In this document: positions 7,400 through 14,955 of the stretch, piece by piece
Layout of the letters: every line of letters begins with the position of its first letter
How positions within the stretch are numbered: the stretch's first letter is position 1
NCBI GenBank assembly: GCA_045585955.1
Contig: JAZMZK010000129.1
Location: 1 to 49,615 of the forward strand
Length of the DNA stretch: 49,615 nucleotides
Source of the DNA: SIG78 sp045585955
GTDB taxonomy: Bacteria > Verrucomicrobiota > Lentisphaeria > Victivallales > Victivallaceae
Direction: 5' to 3'
Notes under the pieces: model-generated
What the model was told of the DNA's origin: nothing
The model's database searches: none
Seen by the model: the letters and a program-made list of their open reading frames with translations, nothing else
Made by a program: the position numbers and the translations under genes

Positions 7400-8575
7400 A
7401 TGCTTATATGTAAAAAAATATTTATAGCAATTTTTGCTATGTGCTGTGGCGTTTTAAGTGCTGACAATTTATTGGAGCGAAGTATTAAAAACAGTTGGGA
7501 AGCCGCTGCAAAAGGAGAGGCTAAAGCAACCATAAAGCTATCTGCTCTTTATCTGGTAACTAGTGATATCAATGAAAAACAGATAACTCAATATGTCCAA
7601 AGTGCTGCTGATGGCATGGCGGGTGTTGAACCAACTTTTTATGAAGGTGATTTTATTATCATTGCCAAAGAAGAAACTATCATTTCAACTGCTGTAAGTA
7701 AAATAGTAGAAGATGCAGGAAATCAAAAAAAAGAGCTTGCAATAAATGCTTTGTTCGGGTTTTCGGAGCCCGTTCTGTGGCCTTTAATCTTGCTCAATGT
7801 GGTGAAGGGAGATATTCGTAATTATTGTGCAGAAAATATTTACAGCTTGCAAAAAATATTCGTTATCAACACTAAAAAAGGCAGCTTTACTTCAAGAAAA
7901 AAATATATTGATGAAAATATAAAAGATGTTGCTGTTGTTGATAAAACAACAGCGTTGAAATATTTTGATTTTGTCGATATTTCTAACAAAGAATGGGCTG
8001 TATATGTTCGTTGTCCTGTAAATAAAGATTTATTGATTCCATTCAATAGTTTTCATAACTATATTTATGAGCATAAAATGCGTTCTTTTATTACTTTGTG
8101 CAGCAATTTAGGAGCTCAAAAAGCAAAAATATTTTATCAAAATAAAAAACAAAACAATTCAACTCAAGAATATCAAATTGCAGGTGGCGTTTCTACTCTT
8201 TCAGAGATAAAAAATGCAATGAAGATTTCTGAACTCAAAAAAAATCTATTGGATGTAGGCTATGATGTTGAATTTGGAGGTAGTTCTATTATTTGTAAGT
8301 CATATACTCCGTGGTTTGCAAAAGAATATTCATGGCGTACAATGCAAGATAACCGGCTTTCAGCTAATCCAGTAAAGAAGTTTAATGCTTACTTCAACTA
8401 TAATGATGACTATTCTGTTAACATGGAAACTCAATCAAGTTTTACAAAACAGGGAATGTACACAGGGCTATCCACGAAAAATCAATTTTATAATTCAGAT
8501 AAATTTTCATTGCGATTTGAAGTCGAATTTTCAAATATTGAAAGAGTTTTAGATACAGTGAAAAACATAGAATAG
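7400..8575 (+). CDS. exported protein, paralogue of the split gene at 11.6-12.8 kb
   Basis: A 391-residue protein with a signal peptide (residues 1-21, ending near LSADN). Residues 22-90 look helical and Sel1-like. The middle and C-terminal parts match the two-piece gene at 11630-12774: LIPFNSFHNYIYEHK here against LIPFETFHRYVYEKK there, then CSNLGAQKA against CNELGAKSA, TPWFA against SPWFA, and FNYNDDYSVN against FSYNDSFQVN. It is a new protein family as far as I can tell. It is AT-rich like its neighbour. It serves as the intact reference showing that the other copy is frame-shifted. Confidence 0.75.
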   Translation: MLICKKIFIAIFAMCCGVLSADNLLERSIKNSWEAAAKGEAKATIKLSALYLVTSDINEKQITQYVQSAADGMAGVEPTFYEGDFIIIAKEETIISTAVSKIVEDAGNQKKELAINALFGFSEPVLWPLILLNVVKGDIRNYCAENIYSLQKIFVINTKKGSFTSRKKYIDENIKDVAVVDKTTALKYFDFVDISNKEWAVYVRCPVNKDLLIPFNSFHNYIYEHKMRSFITLCSNLGAQKAKIFYQNKKQNNSTQEYQIAGGVSTLSEIKNAMKISELKKNLLDVGYDVEFGGSSIICKSYTPWFAKEYSWRTMQDNRLSANPVKKFNAYFNYNDDYSVNMETQSSFTKQGMYTGLSTKNQFYNSDKFSLRFEVEFSNIERVLDTVKNIE

Positions 8576-8628
8576 TACGCTAATTCAGTAGATTTTCAAA
8601 TAGGAGAGTGATCCCTATTGTAGAAATT

Positions 8629-10197
8629 ATGCAAGATAATGAATTTCATGGTTTGAGGATTGTTTGCCGGTGTGGGGCTGGCGGGTTTGGCGAGGTCTTT
8701 TTTTGTGAGGATATTTCCGGCAGAAAATTGGCCCTTAAGGTTGTGCCTAAATCCGCTCTCGGCGAGGCTTGGGAGCGGGAGCTTCGGGGCGTTATCAACT
8801 ATCGCAAGATCACTGAAGATCATCCTGAACTTTTGCAGATTTTTCATGTTCAGGAAGATTCTGACTCTTTCTTTTATACTATGGAAGCGGCTGACCCGGT
8901 GGCTTCTGTCGGAGATGGGGCTTCGGCGGATTCTTCTTATCTGCCTGACACCCTTGCACAGCGGTTGCAGTCGGGGGCTTTGCCTCTTGCGGAGCTTTTT
9001 CCCGTCCTTTATGGCGTCTTTTCCGGCATCAAAGCCATTCATTCGGCGGGTTTCACTCATCGGGACATCAAGCCTGACAACATCCTTTTTGTTAAAGGTG
9101 TGCCCAAACTTGCCGACATCGGACTGGTTTCCAGTCTTTCGGCTACGGTCACTCAACTGGCCGGCACTCTGGAGTTTATTCCGCCCGAAGAACGCTCCGC
9201 TGATTCTTTGGATTCTTCCGACCGTCACGCCCGCCAGCGCAACGACCTTTATGCTTTCGGCAAGGTGGTTTATTGTGCGGCGACCGGATGCAGTCCCCAC
9301 GAATTTCCGTCGCTGCCCAAAGATATATCGCTTACTCCGCAGCTTAAATACTTTGTGCAGCTGGCGTTCCAACTTTGCTGCAAAGACCCCTTGCGGCGGA
9401 TCAACTCCATTGCCGAGCTGGAAAATGAGCTGCTGTTGATCCAGCACAAGCTGCAGTTCGGCGAAAGCTGGCGTGACCGCTGGGCGTACCGTTTGCGGAA
9501 CAGCTGGCGGTATCTGAAAAGTCTGCCCCGCAACAGCTGGCGGTTCCTGAAAAACTATTGGCTGATCGTTTTGTCGCCCTCGCTGGTGATCGGCGGCACG
9601 GCGTGGTGGTACATCAAAAGCAATCAAACTCCGCTTTTTGAAGAGATGCCAAGCAAAGTTTACACCAGCAAACAGCTCAAACTTTCCATGACCGTTCCCC
9701 AACTTTGGGAAGTTATAACTCTGGAAATGATGCAGCAGGTTTTGGAGCGGATCAAGGCTGAACCAGAAATCGTTTCCACTCTGCCAACCGGGTATCTGGA
9801 TATTATCCGCAACTCGTTCCGGCTGCGGCGGGAGATCATTACCTGCGACTCCACCGGTGGCTTTTCGGACAACATCACTCTCGGCGTTCACCCCTACAAC
9901 GGCAGAAATATTGCCTCTATGACCGACGGCGAACTCCGCTGGATGGTCAAGTCTGTAATCGGTCAGGCTGGCAGCAAAAAAGCAGATATCAAACAGCTTA
10001 AACGCATTAAAATAAAGGATTTATCCGGTGTGTTGATAGAATACACCTTTACCCCGGAAAATACCCGGCACGCCCAGTTCTGGCTGACCCGGGATAAAGA
10101 GATACTGCTAATCCAAATGTCCGCCAAAGAACGCACATACAGCCAACGGATAAAAGAGTTTGAAGCAGTTATTTCAACGCTGAAATTTGAAAAATAA
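8629..10197 (+). CDS. transmembrane Hanks-type Ser/Thr protein kinase
   Basis: A 522-residue kinase. The glycine loop GAGGFGEV (residues 16-23), the ATP-binding Lys37 in ALKVV, the catalytic HRDIKPDN (144-151, Asp146) and GTLEFIPPEE in the activation region are all present. The metal-binding motif is DIG (163-165) in place of DFG. A membrane helix at about 309-331 is followed by a roughly 190-residue outer domain, so it may sense envelope signals. The start is uncertain: AGGAGAG lies 20 bases before the ATG at 8629, the in-frame GTG at 8608 overlaps that site, and an ATT at 8617 would have ideal spacing. The ECF sigma factor follows, which suggests the kinase controls it. Confidence 0.88.
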   Translation: MQDNEFHGLRIVCRCGAGGFGEVFFCEDISGRKLALKVVPKSALGEAWERELRGVINYRKITEDHPELLQIFHVQEDSDSFFYTMEAADPVASVGDGASADSSYLPDTLAQRLQSGALPLAELFPVLYGVFSGIKAIHSAGFTHRDIKPDNILFVKGVPKLADIGLVSSLSATVTQLAGTLEFIPPEERSADSLDSSDRHARQRNDLYAFGKVVYCAATGCSPHEFPSLPKDISLTPQLKYFVQLAFQLCCKDPLRRINSIAELENELLLIQHKLQFGESWRDRWAYRLRNSWRYLKSLPRNSWRFLKNYWLIVLSPSLVIGGTAWWYIKSNQTPLFEEMPSKVYTSKQLKLSMTVPQLWEVITLEMMQQVLERIKAEPEIVSTLPTGYLDIIRNSFRLRREIITCDSTGGFSDNITLGVHPYNGRNIASMTDGELRWMVKSVIGQAGSKKADIKQLKRIKIKDLSGVLIEYTFTPENTRHAQFWLTRDKEILLIQMSAKERTYSQRIKEFEAVISTLKFEK

Positions 10198-10262
10198 CCA
10201 AAACACAGTGTAAGAAAATCAAGATAAGTGGAAGTAGATAATAAAAGAAATAAAACAAGAAA

Positions 10263-10384
10263 GGCATTTATCTATTTCGCAAACGAAATAGATAAATGTC
10301 AGAAAAAGGTTTGGGAAAAAGGGGTGGAGTTTGAGGAGGGGAAAAAGGACCTTTCCTCCAAAAGGTCTTTTTCCCCTCCTCAAG
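10263..10384 (+). repeat. two-hairpin repeat, copy A
   Basis: A 122-bp element. Hairpin 1 has a 17-bp stem (10263-10279 with 10284-10300). A purine-rich linker follows, then hairpin 2 with about 23 bp and one bulge (10331-10354 with 10360-10383). A second copy lies in reverse orientation at 44422-44541. Stem bases differ between copies but pairing is kept. It occupies the 5' leader of the sigma factor gene, ending 27 bases before its ATG. Confidence 0.85.
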
Positions 10385-10411
10385 ATTCAACCACATTTAC
10401 AAAATATTATT

Positions 10412-11023
10412 ATGGCATTTACTACTAGAAAATCTTTGTTGGCACGGGTTCGTGGCGGTGATGAGGTTTCGTGGAGTGAGTTTTATGCGGCGTACAAGCC
10501 GTTGATCTTGCTTTGCGGGGGCGATTGCGGTTTGACGGCGGATGAGAAGGAAGAGTTGGTGCAGCAGGTGATGTGCGAGCTTTTCCAGAAAGACATTGTG
10601 GGCAAATACGATCCGGAGAATATTCCGGAGGGGGTCACATTTGTTTACGATCCGGCGAAGGGGCGGTTCCGGCATTTCTTGCGGAAGATCATCCGGAATC
10701 AGGCGTTGAAGATCGTCCGGAAGCGTAAGGATACGAGTTCGCTGAACGATGAAAACAATCCGATCGAACTTGGCAGTGAAGATGCGTGGAACGCGGTCTG
10801 GGATGAAGAGTGGTACAAACATTTGTTGAATATGGCGTTGGTGGAGCTGAAAGAGCGGGTTCAGCCGGAAACTTATGCGGCGTTTGAGATGTACGCATTG
10901 CATGAGCGGAACGCCGAAGAGGTGGCAAAGTTTCTGAATATTTCTGTATCAAGCATATATACCGCTAAAAGCCGCTGTATAAGCACTTTGCGTGAAATAA
11001 TCAAAAGTCTGGACGAAAGATGA
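10412..11023 (+). CDS. ECF-type RNA polymerase sigma factor
   Basis: A 203-residue sigma-70-family factor. Region 2 covers about residues 15-105 (FYAAYKPLILL, then YDPAKGRFRHFLRKIIRNQ and a basic KRK), and region 4 covers about 135-200 with a helix-turn-helix (AEEVAKFLNISVSSIYTAKSR). The YDP-KGRFR-FLR pattern is typical of sigma factors from planctomycete-like bacteria that occur next to protein kinases. The ATG at 10412 is chosen because the reading frame upstream runs into the hairpin repeat. No clear ribosome site is seen, so the leader hairpin may matter. The anti-sigma-like gene starts four bases after its stop. Confidence 0.85.
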   Translation: MAFTTRKSLLARVRGGDEVSWSEFYAAYKPLILLCGGDCGLTADEKEELVQQVMCELFQKDIVGKYDPENIPEGVTFVYDPAKGRFRHFLRKIIRNQALKIVRKRKDTSSLNDENNPIELGSEDAWNAVWDEEWYKHLLNMALVELKERVQPETYAAFEMYALHERNAEEVAKFLNISVSSIYTAKSRCISTLREIIKSLDER

Positions 11024-11027
11024 TTTT

Positions 11028-11246
11028 ATGAAACACTACACCAAAGAAGAATTGGATCTGTACCGCCACGGCAAGATGTCAGTTTTAAGCCGGATAAACT
11101 GCACTGCGCACTTGAAAGAGTGCCAAGAGTGTGCTAAATTATTGGAAGAGCTGAAAGAAGACGATCAACTGCTGGAACACCTCCGCAGCAGCATACAAAT
11201 CTACAAAGATTTAACAGAAATAAAACAATCCGCCAGCACGGTGTGA
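11028..11246 (+). CDS. putative soluble zinc-binding anti-sigma factor
   Basis: A 72-residue protein with H-x3-C-x2-C (His28, Cys32, Cys35) and an extra Cys25, the zf-HC2 pattern of ZAS-type anti-sigma factors, followed by an amphipathic helix. It starts five bases after the sigma stop, so the two are co-translated. Unlike many family members it has no membrane segment, so it would act in the cytoplasm, perhaps responding to redox state or to the kinase encoded just upstream. Confidence 0.75.
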   Translation: MKHYTKEELDLYRHGKMSVLSRINCTAHLKECQECAKLLEELKEDDQLLEHLRSSIQIYKDLTEIKQSASTV

Positions 11247-11340
11247 GGATTTTTATAAATAGCGTATTATAAACATTGCAATAAAGAATAACGAGTGCTA
11301 TATTAATGGTATATTCTAAAAATATCAATGGGGTGATCAC

Positions 11341-11604
11341 ATGAATATAAAATTTTTCTTACACGCACCAAGTCATTTGTTTTTATTGATTTTACTTGGG
11401 GTATTAGGATCTGTTGCCGTGAGATGGGTGGCTTTGACTCTTTTGCTTTTAACTATTATTGATTTTTTGATATTGTGCTTGAATAATTTATATCGCTATA
11501 AAAACGGCGAGTGGATAATTGTTCCCAGATACAGAATCTGCAATATAGTTCTTGCAGCTTTAACAATTGCAATATGCTTATTCTTTATGTTTTTTGCAGA
11601 ATAA
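11341..11604 (+). CDS. small integral membrane protein
   Basis: An 87-residue protein with three hydrophobic segments (about residues 12-28, 30-46 and 66-86) separated by a short polar loop around YRYKNGEW. A GGGGTGA site precedes the ATG. No family is recognised. It follows the sigma/anti-sigma pair after 94 bases, which hold AT-rich promoter-like DNA, so it probably has its own promoter together with the next gene. Confidence 0.55.
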   Translation: MNIKFFLHAPSHLFLLILLGVLGSVAVRWVALTLLLLTIIDFLILCLNNLYRYKNGEWIIVPRYRICNIVLAALTIAICLFFMFFAE

Positions 11605-11629
11605 TATTTATAGGAGAAAGGTTATTTTT

Positions 11630-12283
11630 ATGAAAGCTAAAAACTTTATTACTTTCTTGGCATGTTTGTTTTGCGGTATTGTAATGGCAAATTATAGTGA
11701 ACTCGAACGCAGTGCAGATGATCTTTATGCAAAAAAACAATACGAAGCTGCTGCTGAAAAATTCTGGCAGGCTGCGACGGCGGGGTCTCCAACCGCTGTT
11801 GATAAATTGTCAAAAAATTATAATCGTTTTGCCTGGAAGGATTCTTATAATTGGGGGATACCGTTTAAATATTTGCAGGCTGCTGCTGATGCGGAATATA
11901 AGAGATTAGACCATAGTGCTCAACGATATGATGGCAGAATTTTTATTATTGCAACTGAAGATGCTATTATCAAGCATTTAGGCGTAGAAACTATCAGCCG
12001 AAAATATTGGCGGGGCGGCAACCATCGTTGTTCCAAAGCTTTGAAAAATTTATATCGAAACTTTTATATTGAAAATGATAATAAAAAAATTTTTGTTCGC
12101 TCTCAATATTTGGGGAAAGAACTGGGCAATGTCGTGATATTGGATCGGGCAACTGCGGAAAAAAACTTCAATTTTACAACTCCGCCTATTGCTGATTGGG
12201 TAGTTTTTGTAGCCTCTCCAACAGATTCTGCAACATTAATTCCTTTTGAAACCTTTCACCGTTATGTATACGAAAAAAAATGA
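11630..12283 (+). CDS. exported protein, N-terminal part of a split paralogue
   Basis: A 217-residue product with a signal peptide (residues 1-20), then a helical segment with one TPR/Sel1-like unit (YEAAAEKFWQAATAG) and a region matching the middle of the 391-residue protein at 7400-8575. AGGAGAAAGG precedes the ATG. It stops at TGA directly after a run of eight A (12273-12280). The paralogue continues in one frame, and a ninth A here would join this gene to the following one exactly. It is either a real split, a slip site or a sequencing error. Confidence 0.7.
   Translation: MKAKNFITFLACLFCGIVMANYSELERSADDLYAKKQYEAAAEKFWQAATAGSPTAVDKLSKNYNRFAWKDSYNWGIPFKYLQAAADAEYKRLDHSAQRYDGRIFIIATEDAIIKHLGVETISRKYWRGGNHRCSKALKNLYRNFYIENDNKKIFVRSQYLGKELGNVVILDRATAEKNFNFTTPPIADWVVFVASPTDSATLIPFETFHRYVYEKK
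12273..12283 (+). promoter_or_regulatory. A8 run with ATGA overlap, possible slip site
   Basis: Eight A residues follow G in the last codons (GAA AAA AAA TGA). A minus-one shift here reads straight on as EKKMSEF, which aligns without a gap to EHKMRSF in the intact paralogue. A-rich heptamers are slippery for both ribosomes and RNA polymerase. Confidence 0.5.
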
Positions 12284-12774
12284 GTGAATTTATGTATATA
12301 TGCAACGAGTTGGGAGCCAAAAGTGCAAGTGTGTCATATGTGCAGAGAGAACAAACAAATAAAAAATTTGGAGTTGATATTGCTGTGGATGGACCAGCCG
12401 TGCAAACCTATGCTGGAGCAAAAGCACAAGTCGATGTTGCCGTAAAACGAGGGAATAAAGAAAAAGTTGAAGCCTTTATGGAATTTTCTGGAGGAACAAT
12501 TGTTGGCAATCCCCACTCTCCGTGGTTTGCGGCGGAACCCACTTGGGAAGCGATGAAAAAAGCAAGAAGAAATAGAAAGAATGATCTTCGTAAATATACT
12601 GCAAATTTTTCTTATAACGATAGTTTTCAAGTCAATGTAGCAACAAAAACGGCTTTGGAAAAAGCTGGTTTTAAGGTAGGGGTAAGTACTAAAACTGAAT
12701 TTGAAGATTTCAAATCTATAAATTGGTCTTTTGTGGTTTGTTTCGAGAAAGCTATTTGGGTAGAGCCGTTTTGA
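12280..12774 (+). CDS. C-terminal part of the split exported paralogue
   Basis: A 164-residue product that matches the C-terminal domain of the protein at 7400-8575 (CNELGAKSA, SPWFA, FSYNDSFQVN). Its ATG overlaps the upstream stop as ATGA at the end of an A8 run. It has no signal peptide of its own, so as a separate protein it would stay in the cytoplasm, unlike its paralogue. This favours production as a fusion by slippage, or loss of function. There is no independent ribosome site beyond the A-rich run. Confidence 0.65.
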   Translation: MSEFMYICNELGAKSASVSYVQREQTNKKFGVDIAVDGPAVQTYAGAKAQVDVAVKRGNKEKVEAFMEFSGGTIVGNPHSPWFAAEPTWEAMKKARRNRKNDLRKYTANFSYNDSFQVNVATKTALEKAGFKVGVSTKTEFEDFKSINWSFVVCFEKAIWVEPF

Positions 12775-12823
12775 ATACTAAAAGATAAAAGATTTTTCCT
12801 ACTGCATCTGTGTTCTCACTTAA

Positions 12824-12879
12824 TATCTGTTCGCAGATAGCATACCACAAACTGTTTTTTTCGGTTTGTGGTTTTTTTC
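12824..12879 (+). terminator. double hairpin with T tract
   Basis: A 6-bp stem with a TTCG loop (12824-12839) is followed by ACCACAAAC paired with GTTTGTGGT (12844-12852 with 12864-12872) and seven T. It ends the split-gene transcript. Confidence 0.75.
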
Positions 12880-12991
12880 TGTAAGATTTGGCTTTTTTTC
12901 GATAGTATGTCGGAAAAGAGCCTTTTTTGTTGCTTATGTATTGGTGACAAATTGGAATCATAATTTTTTAACATATTTTACGGAGGTTGTT

Positions 12992-13075
12992 ATGGGAATT
13001 ATTATTGATGGCAGCGGATGTATTTCGGCGATTATTTTTGTTGTGGTTCTTCTCTGCATCTTGTCCAGCTGTTGA
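12992..13075 (+). CDS. 27-residue hydrophobic peptide
   Basis: A short reading frame with a good ribosome site (CGGAGGTTGTT before ATG) lies between a terminator and the next gene. The peptide has a polar start with Gly/Ser/Cys and a hydrophobic stretch of Ile, Val and Leu from about residue 11 to 24, ending in SSC, so it could span the membrane once. It is too short to classify. Single-span peptides of this size include toxins of type I systems and small regulators, but no antisense RNA was identified here. Confidence 0.4.
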   Translation: MGIIIDGSGCISAIIFVVVLLCILSSC

Positions 13076-13171
13076 AAAAAAATTCAACTTTTTTCTGGAT
13101 TGGACGCAAGATGTCTTACCCTGGGTGGTAGATTGTTGGTGGTTTGAAAATTTTTAATATAGGAGTGTTTT

Positions 13172-14314
13172 ATGAAGATTGTTAGAAAAATTGTTGCCGT
13201 TGGTTTGTTGAGTGTTGGTTTGTTGGTTCTTGGCGTTTGGGCTGGCTGGAAACTGGCTCCCTATGGTGTTGCTTGTGGTGCTGGTGTTATTTCTCGGCCC
13301 GCTGCCGGTTATAATTTTGCACCGGAACCTGCCGTGCAATGGGGACGCGGTTCTGTTGGTATTTCTTCCACAATGGCATCTGACCGCAAACGGCAATTTA
13401 CGGCTGAATTGCAGCTGCAAACTACTGATGAATCAGATGTTGTGGTTAAAAAGATTACGGAGCTGGCTGAAAAGTTTTCCGGATACTCTGTTTACTCCAA
13501 CATGGTCAGCGTAAAAGTCAAGGTGCCGGTAAAAAACAGCAAGGATTTTTTAGCTGAAGTCGAACGGCTGGGCACCGTGATTTTCCGGGAAATCACTTCG
13601 CAGGATGTTACCAATGAATATCGTGATTTGGAGCTTAAATGCAAAAATCTCCGGGCTTTGCGTGACCGTTTTGCCGAACTTTTGAAAAAGGCGGAAAAAG
13701 TGGATGATATTCTGAAAATCGAGTCCGAGCTTGCCCGGATCACCACCGAACTGGAACAGGCAACCGGTTTGTTCAAGGCTTTGAGAAATTCGGTTGATAT
13801 GATGGTTGTCAATATAAAAATTACCGCCGTAAAACAAGTTGATCCCCTGCTTAATCCCGTGGCATGGGTTCCCAAACTCGGCAACATCATCTATGGTTCT
13901 GCCATCAAAGATGAGTTTGCCGTTAAATCCACCTTGCCCGAAGGTTTTGTGACCTGTTACCGCGACAAAGATGTGATCAAGGCTATTGACGGCAATATGT
14001 CGGTATTGCAAGTAAAGAGCCACGACGATTTGCCGGGGGCAACGCCAGAGTTTTATCAAAAACTTATTACCAAACACTTCAAAGAAAACAACTATAAAGA
14101 TGTTGCCGCTAAAAAACTTGATTTGCCGGACAATCGCCGCGGCTGTCTTGTTTCTGCCTGTATTGGTGATTATTCTTATTATGTCGCAGTTGTTTTCTAC
14201 AAATCCGGTTGGTTTTGCAAGCAAAATAAGATATTGGTAATTGAACTTTACGGCAAAACCGCCAATGTGGAAAAAGTCAGTATGAATGAGATAATCAAAG
14301 GTTTTAAGTTTTAA
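13172..14314 (+). CDS. membrane-anchored DUF4349 protein
   Basis: A 380-residue protein. A membrane anchor or signal segment covers residues about 7-28. Residues about 65-215 match the DUF4349 pattern: a beta region, then the YRDLELKCKNLRALRDRFAEL coiled coil with a repeated ERIE-like part (VDDILKIESELARITTELE). The last 150 residues are an extra domain not usual for the family, in which DUF4349 is normally followed by a C-terminal membrane segment. GGAGTG precedes the ATG. The gene end (IKGFKF and stop) lies within a direct repeat that recurs after the radical SAM gene. Confidence 0.8.
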   Translation: MKIVRKIVAVGLLSVGLLVLGVWAGWKLAPYGVACGAGVISRPAAGYNFAPEPAVQWGRGSVGISSTMASDRKRQFTAELQLQTTDESDVVVKKITELAEKFSGYSVYSNMVSVKVKVPVKNSKDFLAEVERLGTVIFREITSQDVTNEYRDLELKCKNLRALRDRFAELLKKAEKVDDILKIESELARITTELEQATGLFKALRNSVDMMVVNIKITAVKQVDPLLNPVAWVPKLGNIIYGSAIKDEFAVKSTLPEGFVTCYRDKDVIKAIDGNMSVLQVKSHDDLPGATPEFYQKLITKHFKENNYKDVAAKKLDLPDNRRGCLVSACIGDYSYYVAVVFYKSGWFCKQNKILVIELYGKTANVEKVSMNEIIKGFKF

Positions 14315-14352
14315 GCCCAAACTGTATTGCTCAAAGGTCCCGCCAAGAACCT
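14292..14352 (+). repeat. direct repeat bracketing the radical SAM cassette, left copy
   Basis: It contains AAAGGTTTTAAGTTTTAAGC and then the core GTATTGCTCAAAGGTCCCGC with CAAGAACC. The matching copy is at 15809-15862, and the core also forms the right arm of the inverted repeat at 3697-3823. It overlaps the last codons of the DUF4349 gene. Confidence 0.7.
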
Positions 14353-14370
14353 GATTGGGAGAAATGAATT

Positions 14371-14955
14371 ATGAAAAGCAAAAAATCTGATATTATTAAA
14401 AATTGTTTGAAGAAAGGTATCCCGACCGCCGCTTTGGTTGGCAGCATCGTCAGTTTGACTTGCGGTTGTGGCGATAACAATGCAGAGGTTAAACTGCCGG
14501 CCCCCAAACCCGCAGAAAAGATGCCTGATCCTGGAATGCCAAGCGTGCCACCGGTTGCTGCAGATAATTTGCCTGTTAAAAAAGAAGTTAAAAAATACAC
14601 TGAAAAACTTGCGTTTGAAGACCGCGATTTTACAAAGAATTTTTCCAAACTTTCTGCTTCCGGCAAAAAAAAGTTGAATAGGTTTGTTAAAAATATAAGC
14701 CGGAAACATGCAGAAATTTTATATTCCCGGGGCAAGGATGGTTCCACATTAGAGCTGGAATTCACTTGGGGCAAGGCCGGAGAAAGTGATGCCAACAAGC
14801 GTAAAAAAGCTCGGACTGTTTTAGAAGTATTCTGGCCTTCTGATCGCGTGATTATGGCGGGAAAACGCATCACCCCGGCATTCTTATTAGGTGGAAAGAT
14901 TGCCGATACTATCAATAAAGAGTTTAATTTCAGAGCTGATAAATCAAGATGGTAA
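14371..14955 (+). CDS. lipoprotein-like partner of a radical SAM enzyme
   Basis: A 194-residue protein. A Lys-rich start and a hydrophobic segment (about residues 17-30) end in LTCGC, where Cys33 after Gly32 could be a lipid-anchored cysteine, though the box is not classical. Residues 42-68 are Pro-rich with the motif PDPGMPSVPP; the rest is a basic folded domain ending in Trp. GGGAG precedes the ATG. The radical SAM gene starts seven bases before its stop, so the two are coupled. Small lipoproteins paired with radical SAM enzymes are known in Bacteroidetes, and by analogy this may be the substrate. That is inference. Confidence 0.6.
   Translation: MKSKKSDIIKNCLKKGIPTAALVGSIVSLTCGCGDNNAEVKLPAPKPAEKMPDPGMPSVPPVAADNLPVKKEVKKYTEKLAFEDRDFTKNFSKLSASGKKKLNRFVKNISRKHAEILYSRGKDGSTLELEFTWGKAGESDANKRKKARTVLEVFWPSDRVIMAGKRITPAFLLGGKIADTINKEFNFRADKSRW

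Noticed and set aside
10228..10428. Short plus-strand reading frame after the kinase gene
   Set aside because: It is made by translating through both hairpins of the repeat; composition is odd (Lys/Ser-rich, Tyr tail) and the true sigma start lies in another frame.
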